The notes beneath the pieces are model-generated. The model made no database searches. It saw only the letters and a program-made list of their open reading frames with translations, and was not told the origin of the DNA. DNA of 64,000 nt from assembly GCA_050031985.1 (NCBI GenBank), contig JBNAIG010000035.1, positions 186,001 to 250,000 on the forward strand. Reading direction: 5' to 3'. The translations under genes and the position numbers were made by a program. This document shows positions 7,746 through 16,173 of this stretch, piece by piece; position 1 is the first letter of the stretch; every line of letters starts with the position of its first letter. This DNA is from SZUA-368 sp028533045. Lineage in GTDB: Bacteria; Spirochaetota; Spirochaetia; DSM-2461.

Positions 7746-9290
7746 TTATTTCTCCTTGATTGATTCGAGGAACCAGGTAGCTCCCTGAAGGGATCCTCGC
7801 AAAAGGGCCGTCCAGAAATAGTATGAGAAGAGGCTGGCCTCTCCCTTTTCAAGCTTAAACTCCCCCGTTACCGTTTTAAATACTTCGGAAACTTTCCGGC
7901 CCTGCCAATCCGCCGCGTCGGGAGAGATGATATCCTTTGGGACCTGTACAGCTTCCCATTCGTCAAAGGGCAAGTTAGCAAAATCGGCAGGACCATACTG
8001 CTCCGCCAACTTGGTAAGGGCCTCGGATTTCTCCGAGAAAGCGGCAGGGGGGAACTCTTCCAGGCTCCCCAAATACTCCGCAGTCTTTGGATTGTTTCTT
8101 TCCAGTCTGACAAAAATAGAACGAGCCGCCCGTTCCGCCGCATTAACAGCGCGCGTACGATCCTTACCGCTGGCAATGACATTACCAACTTTTTCTACAT
8201 TATTGCGAGGGAAGTCTACCTCATCCCCTTCATCCTTGAGAATAAAAAGATCCTTAACCAACTGCATTTTGTGAGCCGTCTCCAGATTCTCCAGAGAACC
8301 AATCTTTCCGGGGATGGAAATAAAAGCTCTTTCCGCCGTATAACGATCTTCTACTTTCACATTAAAATCCGGTTCCATTCCGGTACAGATTTTTAAAGCC
8401 TCTCTTACAGCACTGCGGCCGGAACAGTAAGGATAGGTCCATCCGGACATAAATCCTCCGGAAAGACGGGCGGCTATTTCACCGATCCAGGCTTTTCCCC
8501 GGGAAAACTTGATATCACCCTTGGCTGCACCGTTTTCTATTCCCACAGCTTTGACGGCCTCTTTGAAGGTCTCGATGATTACCCGAAGAGTTTCTTCATC
8601 GGCAATGGAGGGAATGGTATGTCCCATCTCTATAAAATAGGGAGGAAAGTAAATATGCCTGTCCGCGATGCCGTAGATTTCCACTTTACCATTATAGACT
8701 AAAGCATCAATACTGAATTCATCCCCTTCGAGAAACTCTTCCACAATGGCTCTGTCCGAACGGGAAAAGGTGATTGCCTTTCCAATAGCTTCAATCAGTT
8801 CAGCCTCATTATCAACTCTACGAACACCGCGGGCACCCATATTATCCACCGGCTTAACAACCAGGGGGAATGAGAGTGTTTCCAGAGGAGTAAGAGGGCC
8901 CATTTCGGGGGACATTTCTATATACCCCGGGGAAGGTAGACCGGCTTCTTCGAATTTGGCACGCATTCTTACCTTGTCCGAGGCATCAAGGGCTGTCTGA
9001 AAGGGGATTCCCGGGAGGCCCGCTTTCTCTGCTACCCAGGCAACGGAGGGAGAAAAATCGGTTCCCACCGTCATAACACCGTCGAGGCCGTATTTTTCCT
9101 TGTAGGCAATGGCTGCCTTGGCCAAACCCACTCGGTCTTTAAGGTCTATAGGAAGAAAATGATCACATAGAGGAACGGCGGGAGCGTCGGCATCCCGGTC
9201 TACACAAAAGGTCTTCCAACCCATTTCCCGGGCTATTTCCAGGGCGGGTATCTGCATAATTCCCGCTCCCAATATCATCACATGCTTCAT
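7746..9290 (-). CDS. ATP-grasp carboxylate ligase
   Basis: 514 residues from ATG 9290, which overlaps the upstream stop as ATGA and has AGGAG; the frame is open 22 codons further but that part overlaps the neighbour. N-terminal Rossmann-like domain (MILGAGIMQIPALEIA, MTVGTDFSPSVAW), then an ATP-grasp fold with FPLVVKPVDNMGARGV, AIVEEFLEGDEFSIDALVY and IGEIAARLSGGF. This is the carbamoyl-phosphate-synthase/PurK-like branch that joins a carboxylate to an amine or other nucleophile through an acyl phosphate. About 150 C-terminal residues (ending FLESIKEK) match nothing I recognise. Its context, beside SpsF- and SpsG-like proteins, suggests ligation of an amino acid or acid to a sugar. The substrate is unknown. 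Confidence 0.75.
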   Translation of the reverse strand: MKHVMILGAGIMQIPALEIAREMGWKTFCVDRDADAPAVPLCDHFLPIDLKDRVGLAKAAIAYKEKYGLDGVMTVGTDFSPSVAWVAEKAGLPGIPFQTALDASDKVRMRAKFEEAGLPSPGYIEMSPEMGPLTPLETLSFPLVVKPVDNMGARGVRRVDNEAELIEAIGKAITFSRSDRAIVEEFLEGDEFSIDALVYNGKVEIYGIADRHIYFPPYFIEMGHTIPSIADEETLRVIIETFKEAVKAVGIENGAAKGDIKFSRGKAWIGEIAARLSGGFMSGWTYPYCSGRSAVREALKICTGMEPDFNVKVEDRYTAERAFISIPGKIGSLENLETAHKMQLVKDLFILKDEGDEVDFPRNNVEKVGNVIASGKDRTRAVNAAERAARSIFVRLERNNPKTAEYLGSLEEFPPAAFSEKSEALTKLAEQYGPADFANLPFDEWEAVQVPKDIISPDAADWQGRKVSEVFKTVTGEFKLEKGEASLFSYYFWTALLRGSLQGATWFLESIKEK

Positions 9291-11041
9291 TGGATGACTC
9301 CTTGCTCCGCTGTTTTTACGGCATAAATTTCCAGGCTGTCGCCCAGAGAAAACCATCGGCTAATCAGCATAAGCGCATTATAGGTAAAAGAGCCTTTTTT
9401 TCCAACCCATGAAGCAAAACGTTCCGGATGGTGTCCCACACTTTTTACTTTTAAAACTTTAAAACCATGACGGGAAAGGATTTTTCGGGCTCCCCGAGGG
9501 GTATAAATGACATAGTGGTCGGCCGGACTGGCCTCAAGAAAGGCAAACAAGCTTTTCCGGGCCGAAATGCCCTTGCCCGAAGGGGTCCCAAAGGCCAGGA
9601 CACCGCCTATTTTAAGGCTTTTGTTAATATTTCCCAACAGCTCTTTCTGGGCCCCAAAATGTTCTATGACATACCAGAGGGTTGTCACATCACCGGGAGT
9701 CTCCCTAAGACGATGAATCACATTCTCATCTTCCAGGGAACCGCGAATTACAGGAATCTTGAGATTTTCTTCAATCCATGCCGCCCCGTCATCATTAATC
9801 TCCACGCCCCGGCATTGAAAGCCCTCTTCCTGTGCAGCAGCGAGAAAGGGACCAAAAGCGCAGCCTAAATCGGTTAATAAAGGAGGATTATCCTTGTTTA
9901 CCTTAAGGAAGGCTTTAACTTCAGCCAGGCGGACCTTACTGACCCGCTTGATATTATTAAAATCGTCCAGATAGGTTTTCCCATATTGGGCCTTGTATTT
10001 ATCAAAAAAGTAATCCCGATCGTAAACTTCCTCTTCCCTGTTCCAGTTTACCAAATAGTAATTGTCACAATCACCGCAATGGTAGAAGCTGCGGTCGGAA
10101 AAACGTTTTATTACGGGATTCGCCCTCTTTCCGCACAAGGGGCAGTGGGCTTGAGGAGCGTCCCCCAACCGGGAGATGAGAGAAGCCACTAAAGGAAGAT
10201 CTCTGTTTTCGCCACTAAGAGAAGGCATTCTGCCCTCCTTAAAAAAAGCCCCTATCTTTGAAATACCCTTTTGACCTATTCCCAGGGAACGAAATCCCCC
10301 CATGGGTGAAACTTTCTCGTGTACCTCTGCGGGATTGATCAAAATAACAGGAACGCCGGCCCTTTCCGCCTCATAGGGAGTCAAACCAAAGGAAGTAATG
10401 ACCAGTTTGGACTCCTTGAAGAGAGGGGCCAGGTTTGGGGGATTTTTAACCAGTCTGACACCGACCGGGAGGGTAAAATCCTTAGCCATGGGGCCCTGGA
10501 CAACGATGAGATCTTCTGCTTGATGGGAGGTTGTCTTGAGGATTTCCCGTACGGTAGGTTCGGTTAGCTCCGCCGGGTCTTCGCCGCCAAAACTTATCAG
10601 GAGAGATGTCCCTTTTCCCCTCTCCTGCAAATCGGTGTAGCTATCAAACAGGGGACTCCCCTTAATATTGGCCTCTCCCTTTGCCAGATGGGGCAAGGAA
10701 TCGATTAGATAGGAAGCATAATTACGGGCCTCCCCTCCCTCATCAAGGAAAATAAGGGGGGCAAGATCTTCCCACTCGGCCCACAGTTCATAGGAGGTTT
10801 CCCGGTTATCCATGATGATCCGGTCCGGAGTCAGCTTCATATCGGCTCGGGAGTTGTGGAGAGAAAACTGATTTAATCCGGCAAATCGGGCTTTAAAATC
10901 TTGCAGTTCGCTATCATTGAGGGACAGATAAAATTCACAACTGTCCCCCTGCTCTACCAATTGTTCCGCCAGGAGAATACAGCGTTTAAGGTGCCCCGTC
11001 CCGTTACTTTTGCGGACAGAGGGTATAATGAGATTGGTCAA
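9287..11041 (-). CDS. SpsG/PseG-like protein fused to methyltransferase
   Basis: Three modules, numbered from the longer GTG 11065 start. Residues 11-275 resemble PseG/SpsG nucleotide-sugar hydrolases of the GT-B fold, with SNGTGHLKRC (active-site-type His25), LLISFGGEDP and VITSFGLTPYEAERAGVPVI. Residues 308-333 hold a zinc ribbon CPLCG...CGDC. Residues 375-585 are a SAM methyltransferase (LTDLGCAFGPFLAAA, GVEIN, LWYVIEHF). I prefer TTG 11041: it overlaps the upstream stop as TTGA and has AAAGGA at good spacing. This makes 584 residues; the GTG start lacks a ribosome site. Likely role: processing then methylating a sugar intermediate in the same pathway as the adjacent SpsF-like enzyme. Confidence 0.75.
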   Translation of the reverse strand: MTNLIIPSVRKSNGTGHLKRCILLAEQLVEQGDSCEFYLSLNDSELQDFKARFAGLNQFSLHNSRADMKLTPDRIIMDNRETSYELWAEWEDLAPLIFLDEGGEARNYASYLIDSLPHLAKGEANIKGSPLFDSYTDLQERGKGTSLLISFGGEDPAELTEPTVREILKTTSHQAEDLIVVQGPMAKDFTLPVGVRLVKNPPNLAPLFKESKLVITSFGLTPYEAERAGVPVILINPAEVHEKVSPMGGFRSLGIGQKGISKIGAFFKEGRMPSLSGENRDLPLVASLISRLGDAPQAHCPLCGKRANPVIKRFSDRSFYHCGDCDNYYLVNWNREEEVYDRDYFFDKYKAQYGKTYLDDFNNIKRVSKVRLAEVKAFLKVNKDNPPLLTDLGCAFGPFLAAAQEEGFQCRGVEINDDGAAWIEENLKIPVIRGSLEDENVIHRLRETPGDVTTLWYVIEHFGAQKELLGNINKSLKIGGVLAFGTPSGKGISARKSLFAFLEASPADHYVIYTPRGARKILSRHGFKVLKVKSVGHHPERFASWVGKKGSFTYNALMLISRWFSLGDSLEIYAVKTAEQGVIQ

Positions 11042-11712
11042 GGCGTTTCGTCCTTTTTGATCCACTCCATAAGACCGTCAATTTCCAGGGGGAAGATTTT
11101 TCCCGACTCCAGAAAAATTCTTTCGGCCAGCGCAAGATCGTCCGGTGTGTCTACGGAGATTTTTCTGTGGCTAAAGCCGAATTCCTCACTGATATCGGGC
11201 CGGTTTATGATGAACCTCTTGGGATTATTATAAAGATAGGGGGCCACATGCTCGTGATCGTAGCTCTCCTCTGTCTCCTGAGCAGTGATTCTAAGAGCAG
11301 CCGTCTTGAGAACTTCCACGCCCGTTCCGAGGGGCATGCCCAGGAAACCGGAGTAGTCGGCCTTCCGTTCAAGATGGGAAAGAAGGATACGATTTGCCAA
11401 AAGGGCGGAAACATAGGGGTTATCACCGGTGGCGCGAACAATTTGCTCGACCCCGTATTTTTCGGACGCCAGAAGATAGCGGGCGAGAACATCTTCCTTA
11501 GGACCGGCAAAAATCTCAAAACCCTTCCGTTCGGCGCTATCCTTCAGGCCCTCATAGGAGTCTTCCGAGGTAAGGAGAACTTTTACGTCCACCTGAACGG
11601 CCTCGAGGGCTTCCATCACACGTTCGATAAGGGGAACTCCTCCCAGGGGAAGCAGTGCTTTACGGGGGAGACGGGAAGAATCGAGGCGGCATTGAAGAAA
11701 TAGTCCTGTCAT
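11038..11712 (-). CDS. SpsF/NeuA-type cytidylyltransferase
   Basis: 224 residues from ATG 11712, which overlaps the preceding stop as ATGA and has GGAAG upstream. The start FLQCRLDSSRLPRKALLPLGG is the nucleotide-binding signature of the acylneuraminate/SpsF cytidylyltransferase family. RATGDNPYVS carries the metal-binding aspartate and KISVDTPDDLALAERIF the second conserved acidic motif. It is expected to activate a sugar (possibly a nonulosonate or similar acid) as a CMP or other NDP conjugate. Family members work beside SpsG/PseG enzymes, as here. The exact substrate cannot be told from sequence. Confidence 0.8.
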   Translation of the reverse strand: MTGLFLQCRLDSSRLPRKALLPLGGVPLIERVMEALEAVQVDVKVLLTSEDSYEGLKDSAERKGFEIFAGPKEDVLARYLLASEKYGVEQIVRATGDNPYVSALLANRILLSHLERKADYSGFLGMPLGTGVEVLKTAALRITAQETEESYDHEHVAPYLYNNPKRFIINRPDISEEFGFSHRKISVDTPDDLALAERIFLESGKIFPLEIDGLMEWIKKDETP

Positions 11713-12635
11713 GATTGCTTCCATTGGGAGAGGAGGCGGTCCACATCCCACTTGAACCTCTTTCGGTTCTGTTTAACCCAGGAGCGAATAAAGCTGAATT
11801 CCCTATAGGTATCGAGCCCGTTTCCCCGGCTCTTGGCCAGTAAGGAGAAAAGACGGTAGCCCGGCAATCGGCCCATGCCATACTTTACCACCACCGCCTG
11901 GTTTTTAAGAAAGAATCGTCCGTAATTTTTGTCCGGAGTGATGTCGAGGGTAAGGATTTCTCCCTGATAGGAAATTTTTAAAGCTTCCTGAAAAGGAATA
12001 ATCTCTCCCCACAGGGCGGCACGAAAACCCAAATCCAGGAGCTGCCAATAGGGATTGGATATTTTATGGTCATAGCCCCCCAGGGAGATAAATTTCTCAC
12101 GCTGGTAAATCCCGCAGAAATCGTAAGGAAATAGGGTTCGGCTTCCCTGGCTGATGTCGTCATGAAAAACGATATCCACCTCCTTTTGGCTGTTCATCAA
12201 AGGAACGGCGCAGGCGGGGAGACTCTTTTCCCCGTCCGAAAGAAAGGGAACGGTACAAAAATTGTTTCTTTCGTTGATTTTCTCAAATACCCGGGAGGAG
12301 ATTTTATCTCCGGGAAGAATCATATCACTCCAGAGAACAAAGACAAACTTTCCCGAAGCTTCTTTTATGCCCACATTAATAATATCCCCGGAGGAAGGAT
12401 TCCCCTTTATGCGCAGGGTGTAGATATTGCTTTTGGTACTGCCCCGATCGTCCGATTTAACAGAGCCGTCCCCTACTTCCACAGAAATGATTTCCAGACA
12501 GTTGAGTTTATCCAGCTCGGCTAAAAGTTCCCGGCGGAACGGTTTTCCTCCCCTGGGCAGAAGGAGAATGGAAAAACCCTCCGGCTCCATGGGACGGCTG
12601 CTTTTTTCGGCCCCTCCTATGAGGGTATATTCCAT
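11709..12635 (-). CDS. Glycosyltransferase family 2-like protein
   Basis: About 308 residues. The pattern is that of a GT-A glycosyltransferase: FSILLLPRGGKPFRRELLAELDKL, SGDIINVGIKEASGKFVFVLWSDMILPGD (the place of the DxD metal motif, here WSDM), VDIVFHDD, GIYQREKFISLGGYD and a C-terminal basic tail. The canonical DxD is reduced, so activity is uncertain. The start is uncertain: ATG 12635 begins 10 nt beyond the upstream stop without a Shine-Dalgarno, while ATG 12671 and 12719 overlap the upstream gene. It ends by ATGA overlap with the cytidylyltransferase, so the two are co-translated. Confidence 0.6.
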   Translation of the reverse strand: MEYTLIGGAEKSSRPMEPEGFSILLLPRGGKPFRRELLAELDKLNCLEIISVEVGDGSVKSDDRGSTKSNIYTLRIKGNPSSGDIINVGIKEASGKFVFVLWSDMILPGDKISSRVFEKINERNNFCTVPFLSDGEKSLPACAVPLMNSQKEVDIVFHDDISQGSRTLFPYDFCGIYQREKFISLGGYDHKISNPYWQLLDLGFRAALWGEIIPFQEALKISYQGEILTLDITPDKNYGRFFLKNQAVVVKYGMGRLPGYRLFSLLAKSRGNGLDTYREFSFIRSWVKQNRKRFKWDVDRLLSQWKQS

Positions 12636-12645
12636 ATCGTTACGT

Positions 12646-14121
12646 TCAAAAGTTATAGGTGTAGTATTCATCGCATTTTGTACAATAGGAGGGATAATTC
12701 CCTTTGAGGTGATTTCCATAGAGCTCGTTGCCCCGTTCCCATACAGGTTCTATCTCTTCCTTAAGGAGGTTTCCCATAGGGTTCTCCCGGTCCAGTCTCT
12801 CGGGACAGGAAAGAACCGTACCATCAAGAAGAACGGAGAAGTCCCGTTTTATATGCCAGCAGGGATTTCTATCCCAGGGAGCCAGTTCGGTTACCTTTCG
12901 TGGCGGCAGGGTACCGCAAAAGTGATCGTATTTTTTTATGATAAGCTGCCCCGGTTTCTCTTTCCAGGCCTGATAGAGAGCTTCCAGGTAGTCTTCGTTC
13001 TCTGCCATACGAGTGGTTTGCACATAAAGCTTATCCGGGCATACTTCGCCGAGGAAATTAATAAAGTCCAGGACTTCGACCTGTCCTTCACCCCGTAAAC
13101 TCTTATAAAGAGCCGGGTCGAGGGCATCCAGCTCTACCACCCAGTCGATTCGATCCCCTTCCTTTTCTATAAGAGAACGAAGGACCTCTTTATTCCACCC
13201 AAGACCGCTTGTTTCTATTAGGAGACGAAAATCTTCGAACTTAAGAACATCTTCCATAAGTTCAACAATTTGGGGATGGGTGGAAGGCTCACCCCAATAG
13301 GAGAGGGAAATAACCCCGTCCCCCGACAGGCGAGAGGCCTTTTCAATCATTGTTTGGAAGTCCTCCCGGGAAAGGAGTTCGTCCTTATCGGTAAATTCCG
13401 GTTTGGGAAGGTATGAAGGTAGCTGAAGGCGTTTAGAGCTAATCTGGAATTGGTAGAATGCCGGAAGAGTTCTGAGGAGATCCTGATTAACGAGGAGTTT
13501 TTCTGCCAAAGAAGCCCCCGAAGTCAGCCCCGCCCGGTCCAATCGATCCAGAAGAAGACAGTTCCGCTTACTGTCGGCGGCTAAAGTCAGTCTTAACAAA
13601 CGAAAATCTACCGGAGCTATGAGAGTTTCCAGGTCAAAGGCATTGATATCCTTTTGAATCAGGCTAAAAAGGGAGTCCCGCTTAATAGGATCGGTCACGC
13701 CCCGGCTCAGAAGGTCCAGTTTTTCCAAAGCGCTCTTTTCCAATATTTCCGGAGTGAGTCCCAGGGGCCACCCGTCGCTAAAACTATACTGAGACAGGTA
13801 TTTATGGTGGTGATCGATGAGTTCATTTGTTAAGGCTGAATCGAGGAAGGGCGTGTCGGACCAGAAGTAAATAATCCGACTGTGATTGGTAAAGATCTCC
13901 TTGAATGCGGCAACCAGGGAGGCGCAGTTATCGGGGCATTCCAGAGATTCGGCCATGGGGAAACATCCCGCAGTGCCGGGAGCGACCAGTTCTATGGTTT
14001 TGAGGGAAGGAAAGGAGCCCAGGTAATTCTCCAAACGGGAATTAACCCCATCCCCCGAGGAAAAGGCCTTGTTTGCCCACTCATTCCGCTTGATTGAGTT
14101 GATAACTAGAACAGTTGACAT
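12646..14121 (-). CDS. Spiro-SPASM protein, degenerate radical SAM
   Basis: 491 residues. Residues 1-160 look like a nucleotidyltransferase-type fold (IYFWSDTPFLDSALTNELIDHH, then GWPLGLTPEIL). Residues 225-400 follow a radical SAM barrel (LSYWGEPSTHPQIVELMED, LLIETSGLGW, WVVELDA, VQTTRM), but the CxxxCxxC cluster motif is missing; the expected place reads ISSKRLQLPSY. The C-terminus keeps SPASM-type cysteines Cys421, Cys439, Cys480 and Cys483 (NPCWHIKRDF, LLDGTVLSCPE, CTKCDEYY). This matches what I recall of the spirochaete-specific spiro-SPASM family. Start ATG 14121 has GGGAG upstream. It is first in the leftward glycan-like operon. Function unknown. Confidence 0.75.
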   Translation of the reverse strand: MSTVLVINSIKRNEWANKAFSSGDGVNSRLENYLGSFPSLKTIELVAPGTAGCFPMAESLECPDNCASLVAAFKEIFTNHSRIIYFWSDTPFLDSALTNELIDHHHKYLSQYSFSDGWPLGLTPEILEKSALEKLDLLSRGVTDPIKRDSLFSLIQKDINAFDLETLIAPVDFRLLRLTLAADSKRNCLLLDRLDRAGLTSGASLAEKLLVNQDLLRTLPAFYQFQISSKRLQLPSYLPKPEFTDKDELLSREDFQTMIEKASRLSGDGVISLSYWGEPSTHPQIVELMEDVLKFEDFRLLIETSGLGWNKEVLRSLIEKEGDRIDWVVELDALDPALYKSLRGEGQVEVLDFINFLGEVCPDKLYVQTTRMAENEDYLEALYQAWKEKPGQLIIKKYDHFCGTLPPRKVTELAPWDRNPCWHIKRDFSVLLDGTVLSCPERLDRENPMGNLLKEEIEPVWERGNELYGNHLKGNYPSYCTKCDEYYTYNF

Positions 14122-14222
14122 GGATTAATTACTCCCAATTTGACTATACATACTTTTTCGGAATGTTTACAGGGGGGATTGAGTTCTTTTCAAATATGAA
14201 GGAAGATAGTTATGAGGATATT

Positions 14223-15062
14223 ATGCTTAAAATTGCCGAATACAACGAATTACAAATATTAACAGTGAAAATCAACGGTTGCTACCTGGACGGGGGCAGC
14301 GAAACTGTCTTTCTCCCCTCCCAGGAGATGCCCGACGGGGCGGATCAGGGTGACTACATTGAGGTTTACATCTACCGGGGACGGGACGGCCTCCTTAAGG
14401 CGACCACCGAAGTGGCTCCCGCCGTTATGGGAGGTTTCGGGAGCTTCAAGGTACGAAAAAAACAGGAATACGGTGCTTTTCTTGACTGGGGATTGGGCCG
14501 GGACCTTTTTCTTCCCAAGCGCTTTTACCGCAGTGATTTTGAAGAGGGCGACCAGATTGTGGTTAAGCTCATTCCCGATGTGGAAGATAACAGCGTGATT
14601 GCCACGGAGAAATTTAGCCGAGAGCTGGAAGAAAATGACACGGCCGAGCTGGAAGAAAATGACGAAGTGGACCTTTTGATATGGGAAATAAACGAACGGG
14701 GCGCCCGGGTCATTGTAAATGACAGTTACCCCGGCATGGTTTACGCCAACGAAATATTCGAACCCTTGAAAAGGGGTGATGAAAAACGGGGCTATGTAAA
14801 GAAAGTCCGGGAAGACGGAAAAATCGATGCGGCCTTGCAAAAGCAGGGTTTTCGCGGGGCCGTTGATGATACGCGAGAGAAAATTCTTAAAGTGCTAAAA
14901 GGCCGGGGCGGTCGGGTGGCCCTGGGAGATAAAAGCTCTCCCGAAGATATCAAAGCCACCTTTCAGATGAGCAAAAAGATGTTTAAAAAGACTGTTGGTG
15001 TTATGTATAAGGAAGGCATCGTCAAAATCGGCGATAATTTTGTGGAACTTACGGGGAAATAG
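14223..15062 (+). CDS. cvfB: CvfB-family S1 RNA-binding protein
   Basis: 279 residues from ATG 14223, with GAGG upstream; longer frames start in the divergent promoter region. The start MLKIAEYNELQILTVKINGCYLD, then VFLPSQEMP, GDYIEVYIYRGRDGLLKATTE and FGSFKVRKKQEYGAFLDWGLGRDLFLP are the tandem S1-like OB folds of the YitL/CvfB family. A third S1-like repeat (VDLLIWEINERGARVIV) and a C-terminal winged helix (SSPEDIKATFQMSKKMFKKTVGVMYKEG) follow. Family members bind RNA and affect virulence-factor expression in Staphylococcus; the molecular role is unclear. The stop abuts the TTG start of srkA. Confidence 0.88.
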   Translation: MLKIAEYNELQILTVKINGCYLDGGSETVFLPSQEMPDGADQGDYIEVYIYRGRDGLLKATTEVAPAVMGGFGSFKVRKKQEYGAFLDWGLGRDLFLPKRFYRSDFEEGDQIVVKLIPDVEDNSVIATEKFSRELEENDTAELEENDEVDLLIWEINERGARVIVNDSYPGMVYANEIFEPLKRGDEKRGYVKKVREDGKIDAALQKQGFRGAVDDTREKILKVLKGRGGRVALGDKSSPEDIKATFQMSKKMFKKTVGVMYKEGIVKIGDNFVELTGK

Positions 15063-16100
15063 TTGGACCGAAGCCATTTTTTCTATGATCTGACCCCTTT
15101 TGTTGTGATGGAAGCGGTTGAGCAGGCCGGTTTGAAGCCCGACGGCTCTTCCCTGCAGCTCAACAGTCTGGAAAACCGCGTTTACGACCTGGGAATGGAG
15201 GACGGGAGCCATGTGGTGGCAAAATTTTACCGTCCCGGCCGCTGGTCCCGTGAACAGATAGAAGAGGAGCACCGTTTTCTCGCCCTCCTGGCAGCAGAAG
15301 AGATTCCCGTCTGCGCTCCTTTGACCTTACCCGCCGGCGGTACCATTGGTGAAGCAGAAGGAATATTCTTTGCCCTATGGCCCCGAACCGGAGGCCGTCA
15401 AACCGATGAGTTCAGTAATGAGCAGCTTAAAATGCTGGGACGTTACCTGGGACGGATTCACCTTGCCGGAAAGTCTCTTAAATTTCAACACCGACCAAAG
15501 CTGGATTTACACCGCATGGTGATTGAACCTCTGGAGGCCATTGATAAATTGGAGATGGAGCCCCACCTTAAAAGCCGATTTTCCCAATTGGCCCGTGAGG
15601 CCGGTAATAAATACGACGAATTAAGTGCCTCCCTCACCCACCAAACCCTCCACGGGGACTGTCATGTGGGAAACCTTCTCTTTAATGGGGAGCGCTGTTT
15701 CTTCCTTGATTTTGATGATGCCCTGAGCGGCCCGGCTGTCCAGGACATCTGGATGCTTCTGGGGGGCGATGACTACGGCCAGCGTCTGGAATACCTTCTT
15801 GAGGGTTATGAAACCTTTTTGGCCTTTGACAGGAGGGAGCTTAAGCTGATTGAACCCCTCAGAGCCTTGAGAATGGTCTATTATGCGGGCTGGATTGCCA
15901 AAAGGCACGACGATCCCGCCTTCCGGCATACCTTTCCCCATTGGGGGACCCGGGAGTACTGGGAGCAGGAGATTGCCGACCTGGAAAAGCAGATCTCCCG
16001 TTTTAGTAAGGTTGACACCGTTTCATACGCCCATTCGATAAATGAAGGTGAGAAACCGGTGGAAGAATGGACCGATTCGGACTACTTTTTTGATATGTAG
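15063..16100 (+). CDS. srkA: Stress response kinase A (YihE/RdoA family)
   Basis: Cytoplasmic protein kinase of the choline-kinase fold that in E. coli counters MazEF-driven death under envelope stress. Matches are close along the length: LNSLENRVYDL, FYRPGRWSREQIEEEHRFL, GGRQTDEF, LGRYLGRIH, the catalytic LHGDCHVGNLL, the metal-binding FLDFDDALSGPAVQDIWMLL, and IEPLRALRMVYYAGWI. The start is TTG directly after the cvfB stop, with GGGG in the cvfB end as a weak ribosome site, so the two are probably coupled. 345 residues, with about 25 extra acidic residues at the C-terminus compared with the E. coli protein. Confidence 0.93.
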   Translation: MDRSHFFYDLTPFVVMEAVEQAGLKPDGSSLQLNSLENRVYDLGMEDGSHVVAKFYRPGRWSREQIEEEHRFLALLAAEEIPVCAPLTLPAGGTIGEAEGIFFALWPRTGGRQTDEFSNEQLKMLGRYLGRIHLAGKSLKFQHRPKLDLHRMVIEPLEAIDKLEMEPHLKSRFSQLAREAGNKYDELSASLTHQTLHGDCHVGNLLFNGERCFFLDFDDALSGPAVQDIWMLLGGDDYGQRLEYLLEGYETFLAFDRRELKLIEPLRALRMVYYAGWIAKRHDDPAFRHTFPHWGTREYWEQEIADLEKQISRFSKVDTVSYAHSINEGEKPVEEWTDSDYFFDM

Positions 16101-16115
16101 GGCCTGTTCCACAGA

Positions 16116-16144
16116 TTGACACCCTTCCTTAGTTTCCCTATCAT
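16116..16144 (+). promoter_or_regulatory. Promoter of the alcohol dehydrogenase gene
   Basis: TTGACA (16116-16121), 17-bp spacer, TATCAT (16139-16144), about 30 bp before the start codon. GAGAGG serves as ribosome site. Confidence 0.65.
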
Positions 16145-16173
16145 AATTACATAATTAATCGAGAGGTATTTAT

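Noticed and set aside
11038..11065. GTG 11065 as start of the SpsG/methyltransferase gene
   Set aside because: No ribosome site at the right distance; TTG 11041 has AAAGGA and forms a TTGA overlap with the upstream stop. It remains possible.
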